From Vitis vinifera (lineage: Eukaryota > Streptophyta > Magnoliopsida > Vitales > Vitaceae): a DNA stretch of 64,000 nt. Below the pieces are notes generated by a model. The model saw only the letters and a program-made list of their open reading frames with translations. It was not told the origin of the DNA and searched no databases. Each line of letters opens with the position of its first letter. The first letter of the stretch is position 1. The stretch is from the NCBI RefSeq assembly GCF_030704535.1, contig NC_081818.1, positions 27,107,501 through 27,171,500 of the forward strand, in the 5' to 3' direction. This document shows, one piece after another, positions 48,448 through 58,779 of the stretch. The position numbers and the translations under genes are program-made.

Positions 48448-51400
48448 TGTAATGACCGGGTATTTTATGCCACGTTAGCAATTTTAGTTTGAAAAGTCTT
48501 AATTTATGTGATGGTTGAAAAGTCAAAAAGAAAAGCGTTTGGAGAACACGTGTCAATTTCGGATTGGTTAATTTCGTTTTATTGCGTCGGTCAATTAAAC
48601 GAGTTGAAATTTTATGCCATGTCAGCCTTAGGATAGAAAATTCTTAAGATTTTAGAAATTGGAAATTTACGAAAAACGAAAAAATGAAAAATAAATAAAT
48701 TAAGATTAATTAGAATTAATTAAGAAAAAATTAATTAATTAATTAAATTAAATTGATGAATAATAATATTGAGAAAATTAGTTTTTATTTGGTGTTAATA
48801 AATAAAATTGTGTGTTAAAATGAAAAAAAAAATGAATGAAAAATGAATTGGAAATTAAATAAAACAATTAGAATAAAGAAAAGAAAAGAAAATAAAAGAA
48901 AAGAAATAATAACAATAATAATGGATTGGGCTTAGTTTTTGAGTTGGGCTTGGAGCAAGTGGAATGGTGGGTTTTTTTTTTTAAAAAGCCATGTGAAGTG
49001 GGCTAGGCTGTTAGTAAAAAGAAAAAAAAAAAAAAAAAAGGGAAAAGGGAGAGAACTGGCAGTAGCACGCACGCGGGAGAGGAGATGGATGGAGACATTG
49101 GAAGATTATGATTTTGCCCTTCATTACCATCCTGGGAAGGCGAATGTTGTAGCAGATGCTTTGAGTAGAAAGAGCTATGGCCAGTTGTCTAGCTTGGGGT
49201 TGAGAGAGTTTGAGATGCATGCAGTTATTGAGGACTTTGAGCTATGTCTTAGTCAGGAAGGACGTGGTCCATGCTTGTACAGCATATCAGCTAGACCAAT
49301 GGTTATCCAAAGAATAGTGAAGGCCCAAGTTCATGATGAGTTTTTAGAAAAGGTTAAAGCCCAGTTGGTAGCAGGTGAGATAGATGAAAATTGGTCTATG
49401 TATGAAGATGGGAGTGTGAGGTTCAAAGGGAGATTGTGTGTGCCAAAAGATGTGGAGTTGAGAAATGAACTTCTAGCAGATGCTCATAGGGCGAAGTATA
49501 CCATCCACCCTGGGAATACCAAGATGTATCAGGACTTAAAGAGACAGTTTTGGTGGAGTGGGATGAAGAGAGATATTGCTCAGTTTGTAGCTAACTGTCA
49601 GATTTGTCAGCAAGTGAAGGCTGAACACCAGAGGCCTGCAGGGTTGTTGCAACCTTTACCTATACCTGAGTGGAAGTGGGATAATATTACTATGGACTTT
49701 GTGATAGGGTTGCCAAGAACTAGAAGCAAGAAAAATGGAGTTTGGGTGATTGTGGACCGTCTTACTAAGTCAGCTCATTTTCTAGCCATGAAAACTACTG
49801 ATTCCATGAACTCTTTGGCTGAGTTGTATATACAGGAGATTGTGAGATTGCATGGGATACCTGTATCTATAGTGTCTGACAGGGACCCTAAGTTTACTTC
49901 TCAGTTTTGGCAGAGTTTACAAAGGGCTTTGGGCACCCAACTGAATTTTAGCACCGCTTTTCACCCTCAGACAGATGGTCAATCAGAGAGAGTGATCCAG
50001 ATCTTAGAAGACATGTTAAGGGCTTGTGTTTTGGATTTTGGAGGAAATTGGGCAGATTACTTACCTTTGGCAGAGTTTGCTTATAACAACAGTTACCAAT
50101 CTAGTATTGGCATGGCACCTTATGAAGCACTTTATGGGAGACCTTGTAGATCGCCCTTGTGTTGGATAGAGATGGGTGAGAGTCGTTTATTGGGACCTGA
50201 GATTGTCCAAGAGACTACAGAGAAGATACAACTCATCAAGGAAAAACTTAAGACTGCCCAAGATAGACAGAAAAGTTATGCAGATAAAAGGAGAAGGCCC
50301 TTGGAGTTTGAGGAAGGGGATTGGGTGTTTGTAAAAGTGTCCTCTCGAAGAGGCATATTTCGATTTGGGAAGAAGGGGAAGTTAGCCCCTAGGTTTGTGG
50401 GACCATTTCAGATTGATAAGAGAGTTGGCCCAGTGGCATACAAGTTAATTTTACCTCAACAGTTGTCCCTTGTGCATGATGTTTTCCATGTGTCAATGCT
50501 AAGGAAGTGTACTCCAGATCCAACTTGGGTAGTGGACATGCAAGATGTTCAGATTAGTGAAGATACATCTTATGTGGAGGAACCTTTACGAATTCTGGAA
50601 GTTGGAGAGCATAGGTTCAGGAACAAGGTGATTCCTGCAGTCAAAGTGTGGTGGCAACACCATGGGATAGAAGAAGCCACTTGGGAACCTGAAGAAGAAA
50701 TGAGACGACACTATCCGCAACTCTTCTACGAATTTTAAGGTAAGCTAGTTTAAATTTCGGGACGAAATTTCTTTTAGGGGGGTAGGATGTAATGACCGGG
50801 TATTTTATGCCACGTTAGCAATTTTAGTTTGAAAAGTCTTAATTTATGTGATGGTTGAAAAGTCAAAAAGAAAAGCGTTTGGAGAACACGTGTCAATTTC
50901 GGATTGGTTAATTTCGTTTTATTGCGTCGGTCAATTAAACGAGTTGAAATTTTATGCCATGTCAGCCTTAGGATAGAAAATTTTTAAGATTTTAGAAATT
51001 GGAAATTTACGAAAAACGAAAAATGAAAAATAAATAAATTAAGATTAATTAGAATTAATTAAAAAAAAATTAATTAATTAATTAAATTAAATTGATGAAT
51101 AATAATATTGAGAAAATTAGTTTTTATTTGGTGTTAATAAATAAAATTGTGTGTTAAAATGAAAAAAAAAAATGAATGAAAAATGAATTGGAAATTAAAT
51201 AAAACAATTAGAATAAAGAAAAGAAAAGAAAATAAAAGAAAAGAAATAATAACAATAATAATGGATTGGGCTTAGTTTTTGAGTTGGGCTTGGAGCAAGT
51301 GGAATGGTGGGTTTTTTTTTTTAAAAAGCCATGTGAAGTGGGCTGGGCTGTTAGTAAAAAGAAAAAAAAAAAAAAAAAGGGAAAAGGGAGAGAACTGGCA

Positions 51401-53003
51401 GTAGCACGCACGCGGGAGAGAGAAACAGAAAAGGGCACTGTGCAAATTAGGGCACTTGCCGGAATTTTGATCGGACGTTTGGACGGCCAAACGATCTCCG
51501 TTTCGGCCCAAATTCGGAGAAAATACTCTATTCGACTAGACGAACAAGCCTGCGGTGGCTGATTTTGTTTTTAATGGTCAAATTTTCAGATCTGAGGTAG
51601 GGGACCCTAACCCTAAAACTCAAATTTTTATGTTTTTCCCTTGAAAAAAAAATTGTAAATATTGTCACTATGAGTTAATTAGGAATTATGGATGTTGTGT
51701 GAATTTTTCTAGAATATTTGGAGTTTGTTTGGAATTTTTGGAATTTCGGGAAATTGATTTTGATTGATAATTAATTGTTTTGAAAGGTTAAAAATTATTA
51801 GATGGGTTGGAAAATTCCAAAATTTGGGTTAAATTTTAAATATAATGATTTGTGAATTTTTAGGCATTGGTTAGAATATTTTCGAAAATTTTAGGGTAAA
51901 TAGTTAGTTAATTTTGGATATTAGAAATTATTATAATGGTTGAAAAATTTTGTAAGTGTGGTAAAATCTCAAGATTGTTGATATGCAATTTTTTTTAATA
52001 TTTATTTGGGATATTATCGGAAATTGTAATGTGTGAAATTGTTTGATTGGATTATTGGGGAATGTTGAGATTGTTGAATTATTGAGGAATATTGGAATTG
52101 TGGCATTCATTGCATCATGGTTATGTGAAAAAAATAAATAAATAAATAAAATCATGAAGATTGTGAAAAGTGTATGAAATGGAAAAAAATGAAATAGAGA
52201 TGAGAAGTGGAAGCCCGTGTGAGGCGAATTAAGAAGGGAGAGAGATCCCTAGGGTGAAAGACCCAAAAGTTTACCCCGGGAAGACTCCGAATGGGGAGTG
52301 TATTTGGGTGCGGACGCGTATCCTTCGGTGAAAGCCCGAGAACAATAGTGCATTGTATGACTGTGTGTCACACGTTCATGTGCATTCATGTAATTGTTGA
52401 ATATTGTGAAATTGGGTATAAAATTATATATATTAAACTATGTGGTTTGATTGACACTGTTGAATTGTTCCTGTGGTGTTGAAGTGTTCTTTTCGTATTC
52501 TTTGAACTTAGTAATCCCTTTAACCCCTTGGGTGTTAGGCACCCTACTGAGCAATGTGGAAATGCTCACCCCTTCCTTGTTACACCTTTTTAGATGCAGA
52601 TATCTCTCCTGAGGATCCACAGGTGGGACAGGGAGGATTTCAGGATGCTCCTGGAGCGGCCTAGTGGAGCGTGGCATTTATTTGTTATTGTGTTCCTTTT
52701 TGGATTTTGGGGATTTGTTTTAGCAATTATGACTCATGGATTTGCTATGAAACTTTATTTGATTAAGTTGTTAATTGTGAACTTTTATTTTGGACTATAA
52801 TGAATATTTATTTAATCTTGTTGTTTTGAGTAGTTTTGGGATATTGTAATTTATGAGAATTCTAGTGAGATGTATATATAAAAAAAAAAATCCAGAGTGT
52901 TTTGGTTGACTGCCAACATGGAATAGGAGGAACCCTTAGGCTCAAACCTTTGACCTGGGGTCACGGGTCAAATTTTGGGTCGCCCGGAATTTGGGTCGTG
53001 ACA
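48448..53003 (+). mobile_element. Ty3/gypsy chromovirus-type LTR element (Tekay/Del-like), incomplete
   Basis: The element begins TGTAATGACC and ends TCGTGACA and is flanked by the 5-bp duplication CAATC (48443-48447, 53004-53008). Parts in order: a 5' LTR portion, the later part of pol (end of RNase H; integrase with a zinc-finger-like H-C-C region and a D-D-E core; a chromodomain-like end with WEPEEEM), a purine tract near 50770-50787, and a full 3' LTR of 2216 bp (50788-53003). It is broken: gag, protease and most of reverse transcriptase are not seen. The shared LTR stretch of about 630 bp differs at only about half a dozen places, so insertion is recent, perhaps a few hundred thousand years ago at usual plant rates. 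It lies inside the CYP96 gene in the same direction. Confidence 0.92.
50788..53003 (+). repeat. 3' LTR of the chromovirus-type element
   Basis: Starts TGTAATGACC right after a G-rich purine tract and ends TCGTGACA. At 2.2 kb it is long for the superfamily, but such lengths are known in the Del/Tekay group. Confidence 0.88.
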
Positions 53004-53821
53004 CAATCTCTTGGTTGCAGGGCAAGACACCGTAAGTGCAGCTTTGAGTTGGTTTTTCTGGCTCATTGCGACACACCCATTAGTAGAAAACAAGATTTGG
53101 GAAGAGATCAAAGCGAATTTGCGGGAGAAGGATGACGAGATCTGGTGGGCATTCAGTGCACAAGAAGTAAGTAAGTTGGTTTATCTCCATGCAGCTTTGT
53201 GTAAGACACTACGGTTGTTCCCACCAGTACCTTTTGAGCACAAAGCTCCCGTTAAAGCTGACATCCTTCCAAGCGGCCACAAAATTGATCCAGACACTAA
53301 AGTGCTATTCTCTCTGTATGCAATGGGGAGGATGGAAGACATATAGGGGCCAGATTGCTTAGAATTCAAACCTGAGAGGTGGATTTCAGAGAGAGAAGGA
53401 ATCGTACATGTACCATCTCACAAATTCATAGCATTCAATGCAGGACCGAGAAGCTGTTTGGGTAAGGAGATGACTTTCACCCAAATGAAGATAGTTGCAA
53501 TTGCCGTTATTTGTAACTATCATGTTCAACTGGTGGAAGGTCATCCTGTGTCCCCAAGTATCTCTGTCGCACTTCACATGAGACATGGCTTGAAGGTTAG
53601 GGTCAGTAAGAGACGCGTTTGATAAGAAGACTTAAGTTTACTCGGGGAGGTAAGAATGCTGGTGAAGATAGAAGACTTAACTTAAAGACTTAAGTTAGCA
53701 ACGTATGGTTTGTGTTATTCATAAATAAATAAATGTCAATGACCTACTGGTCAACAGGGTTATGTTCTCTGAGATTTGTATGAGATTAGGATCTGTGTTA
53801 CTTCATTTTGCCCTCTGGCAA

Positions 53822-54159
53822 AAACGTTTATGTAATGTAATAAAGCAAATTCAATGAATAGATAGAGTCAAGGGTACGACAGACAACGCCGCCTACACGC
53901 TTTTGTGAATGAATGCAGGGCTGGGCCACCTCCAAGGGCGTGAGCCGCATGGGGGGGGGGGGCGGCGGCGGCGGCGGCACGTACAGTTTTTAGGGGGAAA
54001 CGTTTATGTAATGTAATAAAGCAAATTCAATGAATAGAGTCAAGGGTACGACAGCGCCGCCTGCACGCTTTGTGAATGAATGCAGGGCTGGGTCACCTCG
54101 AAGGGCGTGAGCCGCATGGGCGGCGGGGGGGAGACCCGCACGTACAGTTTTTAGGGGGA
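53822..54159 (+). repeat. Tandem duplication, units of 176 and 162 bp
   Basis: Unit 1 (53822-53997) and unit 2 (53998-54159) both begin AACGTTTATGTAATG and end TACAGTTTTTAGGGGG. The unit starts with AT-rich sequence that continues from the CYP96 3' flank and ends in GC-rich intron-like sequence, so the junction of the two was made before the duplication. The units differ by small indels, chiefly in a GGC-rich loop. Confidence 0.85.
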
Positions 54160-54190
54160 TCTGGTAGAAAGACCGGCCGGCGCCCACCCG
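54109..54190 (+). ncRNA. Group II intron domain V/VI-like segment (organellar relic)
   Basis: GAGCCGCATGGG at 54109-54120 can pair with CCCGCACGTACAGTTT at 54135-54150. This has the shape and key words of a group II intron domain V (AGC triad, bulged CGTAC), but with an enlarged G-rich tip. A second hairpin follows (CTGGT-AGAAAG-ACCGG), as expected of domain VI. The other copy is at 53942-53990. Such introns belong to plant organelles, so this is most likely a nuclear copy of mitochondrial DNA. I cannot name the parent intron. Confidence 0.6.
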
Positions 54191-56580
54191 GCCAGAGGGA
54201 CTGAGAAATTAAAAGAGTACAAAACTTTATCTTCAAGCTTTACCTTATTCTGATCATTCAAAGGGTGATCGAGGAGTCACTGAATGAAGTCTTCCGTTTC
54301 TTCTTTTTTGGGTACCTCAGATAAACCTGGGAAGCATAAAAAACAAGCATGGAGATGGGTGCCGTCCATTGACAAAAGTTCAAGTAAAACAAACATAAAA
54401 ATAGAATATTAACAATGAGGTTTAACTAGAAGAACAGAAAAATACCACAGAAGTCAAGACAGAACTCAGACCAACCCCTGAGAAATTCATGGTTCATACA
54501 TTACATCCATATGACCACATCCAAACTTTTAGTCCATAGTTTTCTCCAACTTTCCTTCTGTCCTTTGCTTTGTCAGTTCAGTAGCACTCCGTTCCATCAC
54601 AATTGGACTCAATAACCCCCCATTGTCCAACGTTTTTCTGGCACTGGGATTTATAGAATGTTTAACCATATTGCTAGGGTGTAAGAGGAGAGAGATGTTA
54701 GAGGACTTTCAGGGTTTTGGGTTCAAAAGAAGCCACATAGTCCTCTTCAGCACAAGTTCAGGAGAGGAGTTTGTTCATTGTCTGAGCTGAAGGCTGGAAT
54801 ATTATATTATGTTACACAAGGAAGCAAACGATTTGTTGTCAAGACACCTAGGGAAATTCCTTTTCTGCGGGAGTAACATCATTTGGAGGAGCCATACAAC
54901 CCCAAAATTTCAAAGACAATTATGCTCCCTGCAGAGGAAAGAACTACATTCATTGAATCTGTGGGACATCCGACTTTATAAGAAAATGGCTATCACAACC
55001 AGGTTGGACACCAGGGAGTAGAGTTCTCTTCAAACTACCATCCAATATGAATACTATTTGGTAGATGACAATAAAACATTTACATCATTATGGCCCTTTA
55101 TTTTTTGGGGTTAGATCCACTGATCCTAGACCTTTATTACTCGAAACAAATGATCCTGTAGTGGACAATGGCAGAAATCTGTCATTTTCTTATATCAGCT
55201 TGTGTTTCAATGACGGGTAAGGCGGTCAAGTCGTATCGGCTGGCAATATGCCAGAGTCTTTTCTCCTCCGCATTCGCTCTGGCCTGTTAGGGAGGAAGCA
55301 AAAAGGTTGGGTAACCTGTTCAGGGAAGAGAGATGTTCATCTTCTTAGTCTTTCTTTTCTACAGCTTTCTTTCATAACAGAGCCGAGAATAACTCGTTCC
55401 GCAGACTTCTCGAGGCGATATTATATACTAAATACCAATAGATCGAAATCAATCCTTTCGGATGTGCTTTGAGGTGAGATGGGGCTCAAATCGATTATAT
55501 CACCTCTAATTGATTTTAACGATATAAAATAATAATTGATTTTAAAAATATAAAATAATGATGGAATAAAATACACATTAACCTTTTACATAAACTTTTT
55601 TAGTCTTTATTGCACCTCTGTTCATACAACCATAATAATTCTAGTTTAACAATTTGAACTTTTCATTGTTTTAAATTTTTCTTTATAAATAATTGAAAAT
55701 CAGTATTATTTTCTATTTTAAATTATAAATAAAGAAAAATTGCCTTGAAAAACTATTTTAAAAAATGCTTTCTAAAAAAATATGGTAATATGATTTTTAT
55801 TTTTTATATTTTCTTTTTGAAAAAACATTTAATTAAAAAATAAAAACTATTTTTTAAAAATAAAAATTGAAAACCTTATTTAGTACTAATTTTTTATATG
55901 AAAATAAAAAAAAATTAAATTTCATTAATTGATTATCCATTTTTATTTTTTCCATTAGTTATTTTAATAATAAAATAAAACACTCATCTTATGCACTTTA
56001 TTTAAGTCACACATGACAATTCAAATATTTATCCTACTAATGGTGTTTGAGGGAAAATTTTGTTTTTTCATCTTCCACTATTTTTTTAACCAAACCAATG
56101 AAAACATGGTTAACCTACCTATGGGCACACATTGAGTAGGAGGGCTATGAAATTTGCGTCACTATACAAGGTATTTACATTAAGTATATATGACAAATAT
56201 ACTAACTCTACAAGGATGTACAAGATTATCATTTGTGAAAGATTTTAAGTGATTCTGAAAAACTTGTTTGTTTATTCCTCTTAACCGATGATAAATGACA
56301 TTCCTCACATACATTGGTTAAGCATATATTCATCTCATGCACTTTATCTAATAGGTACCTCACTTATGATGATTGTAGAACAAAATTATACAACAAATTT
56401 TATTTTATATATATATTTTTTTGTGAATTTTATTCAAATGAATCTATATTTAAAATTATAATCATATTTATCAAATATTTTACTAAGATTATCTTTAATT
56501 TTTTTAATATATTTATACTCATTTATTTAAAAAATGAAAAACTAATTTTTTTTGTAAACATGTTGAGAAAATAAATGTTA
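54191..56580. other. Region between CYP96 copies; possible further organellar DNA
   Basis: 54191-55190 shows no gene. 55190-55475 is richer in GC than its surroundings and ends abruptly into AT-rich sequence; its style suggests organellar DNA, but I recognise no gene (a 74-codon frame at 55248 has no family). 55480-56580 is very AT-rich and without features. Confidence 0.4.
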
Positions 56581-56584
56581 ATTT

Positions 56585-57415
56585 TAAATGAGAAAAACAC
56601 CCAAGAGAGGGGTGAATTGGGTTTTTTAAAATCTTTTTCAACACAACAAATTCAAACATAATAGAAACAAATATAAAGAGATAGAGTTAGACAAATTAAA
56701 CTAAGATTTTATAGTGATTCGGTACTTCTTTGCTTACGTTCACTCTCCTCAAGTTCCTAACCAAGTAAGGGTTCCACTAACTTGAAGTTTCAACTAAGCT
56801 TCTAATCTCCTTTACACTGGGATTCCGCCTCCAATGGGCTCTTACACAATCTTTTCAAGATTCAACTCACTTGAAGACTTTAACACTTAATTTTACAAAA
56901 ATGAATCCCTCAACCTAGGTCAATCATAGCTCAAATACAAATCAAAGTTAGGATGAATCACAAATGTGCACTAAAAGATATGTAAGTGAAGATTTAATGC
57001 ACCAAGAAAGAAATGAGAGATTTTAAGGCAAGAACAAGTGGGTAGACAAATAAATGCAAGTGTTCTCTATGTCATAAATGAAGTGGAGCTCTCAATTTAT
57101 AGGTCAGGAGCCAAGAAAAACAAAAAGCAGCCTCAACCGGTTGAGCTAAGGGTCGACCAGTTCACTAGTCGTTGGAGCATTTAATGTTTTGGCAGGTTAC
57201 CGTTGCTTCAACAGGACCTCGACCAAGAAAAATGATACCTCGATCGGGAAGAGAAGACTACTAGAAGAGAGAGAGAGAATGTTTTTGCACTCCTTGACCG
57301 GACCTTGACTGGGCAAAGGAAACCAGTCGACTAGTACCCTAGCTGGTTGAGCCGGTTGGCCCAGTGCCTCCACTGGTTCAACATTTGGGCCTCGAAACCT
57401 TTTTTTTTTTATGTT
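56585..57415. repeat. Unclassified dispersed repeat with a GAGGGGTGAATTGGG-type end
   Basis: The opening ACACCCAAGAGAGGGGTGAA, the phrase GTGATTCGGTACTTC, and the later cluster of TCAACCGGTTGA-like and CGACC words are of a type I recall from abundant plant repeats, possibly LTR-derived. No protein is coded. Family placement and edges are uncertain. Confidence 0.45.
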
Positions 57416-58779
57416 CTTTTCTCTTCTAACACTTAGGCAAGGTCTTTAGGTAAATTAATATGTCAATTTTGAAACATTTTGCCTAAGGTACATTTGATAA
57501 AACTCAGGTTTTAATGAAACTTTAACTTTAAAGAATAAATTGAGTTTTCCAAATATGCATGAAATGGTATGTAAAACCTAAGTGTACCCATGCATTTATC
57601 TTACATTTGTTTCCTATGATTAAAGGTCTTCCAAACGTCTTGATCTTGTATCCATTAGGTCATTTGATGAATTTCCAAATTAATACCTAAGATTCTTTAC
57701 AATTCAAACCAATTAGTAATTTAACCATGGTTTGTTATCATTAAAACCTGATTAGGAGAACTCTTGGGCAAATACATGTTCTGTTACCTTTCAAGTAAAA
57801 AATTAAATAAGTTTGAAAGTCAATAAAAAAAATTAAATACCACTTTCACTAAAAATTTAAAAAAATTTATATAACATATTTTATTTAAAATTTAATTTTT
57901 AAAGTTTCACTAAAAAATTGTATTGACAATTTTCTTACTATGAGTCAAAATACTTTGCATTAGTTTATCTAGATAAGAAAAATTATTAATATAATCTTAA
58001 AACTTCATATCTTAGTTATTTTTTCAATAAATTTATCTTTTAAAAAATATTAAAATAAAAACATTAAAAATTTAAAAGCTAAGAGGATATATATATATAT
58101 AATAAGAGTGAAGTAATAGTCAAATTTTTTTTAATATTTTAAAATATGGTTAATGTGGAAAATATAAAAAATGATTAAAAATAAGAAAATTATAAATGAA
58201 AGGGTATTATAAATTTAAAATAAAAAATGAAAATTAAACTAAAAGATAAATACAAAAAGATAAAAAAAATATTTGGATGAAAAATCCTAAGAATTTTTTC
58301 ATTGCTTATAATAAGAATAAAGAGATTCAATATCTTTAAAAATGAAAAAAAGAAATGGGTAATACTTAATAAGAATCGAAAAGGGAAAAAAAATATAAAA
58401 AAATTGAAATTTACACTCACTATGGGCTTATGTAGGGGTTAAGGGTATTTTAGGAATTAATGAAGGATAATATCCTTCAACTTAATTTTATATTTTATTC
58501 GGGTTTTGGACTTAAATGCGCATGATATACGGATCTTTGGTCAATTTTAGGACCATCTCACCTCAAAACACAATTGTCCCAAAAAAACTATCATATCAAC
58601 ATTCTTGTTTTAAAGTCTCCGTACAACGACTAGTTTTTGATAGTGTCATCTGAATTCCCCATGTATATTACATGAGACCTACTTTGATGTCCACCTTCAT
58701 TTAATGGGATTTGAATTGTTTTCATGATGATCATGTAGCACAAGTGGAGGCATTAAAGGGGGCCATGGTGAGGTGAAGC
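57416..58779. other. Intergenic, AT-rich
   Basis: AT-rich with a (TA)n run near 58090. Nothing is recognised. The last ~150 bp resemble the upstream side of the CYP96 copy that follows. Confidence 0.45.

Larger units (their letters stand above)
47535..53622 (+). pseudogene. CYP96-type cytochrome P450, split by a Ty3/gypsy insertion
   Basis: The first part, 47535-48447, encodes about 305 residues: an N-terminal membrane anchor (FLAFLCFLLLW), W-P-L-L-G-M-L-P-G, and FKGPWFSSTNF. The second part, 53004-53622, continues the same frame after the insertion with helix-I VAGQDTVSAALSWFFW, the ExxR region, FKPERW, and the haem loop FNAGPRSCLGKEM. Family members (e.g. Arabidopsis CYP96A15/MAH1) are ER-bound alkane or fatty-acyl hydroxylases, usually intronless. 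The gene is dead for three reasons: the insertion; the ExxR Glu is Lys (53203-53205); and a TAG at 53344-53346 replaces the usual Trp of I-W-G. The insertion lies in I-N-L-L-V just before helix I. A transcript could still give a 305-residue haem-less fragment, since a stop lies just inside the insertion. Confidence 0.9.

Noticed and set aside
48939-49080. Open frame beginning in LTR sequence before the pol part
   Set aside because: The bases belong to the LTR and show low-complexity translation; not a separate gene.
53990-54187. 65-codon minus-strand frame over the intron-like segment
   Set aside because: It is a translation of the structured GC-rich repeat and has no family; the RNA-structure reading explains the sequence better.
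55248-55472. 74-codon frame in the GC-shifted block
   Set aside because: No recognised protein; kept only as a possible organellar fragment.
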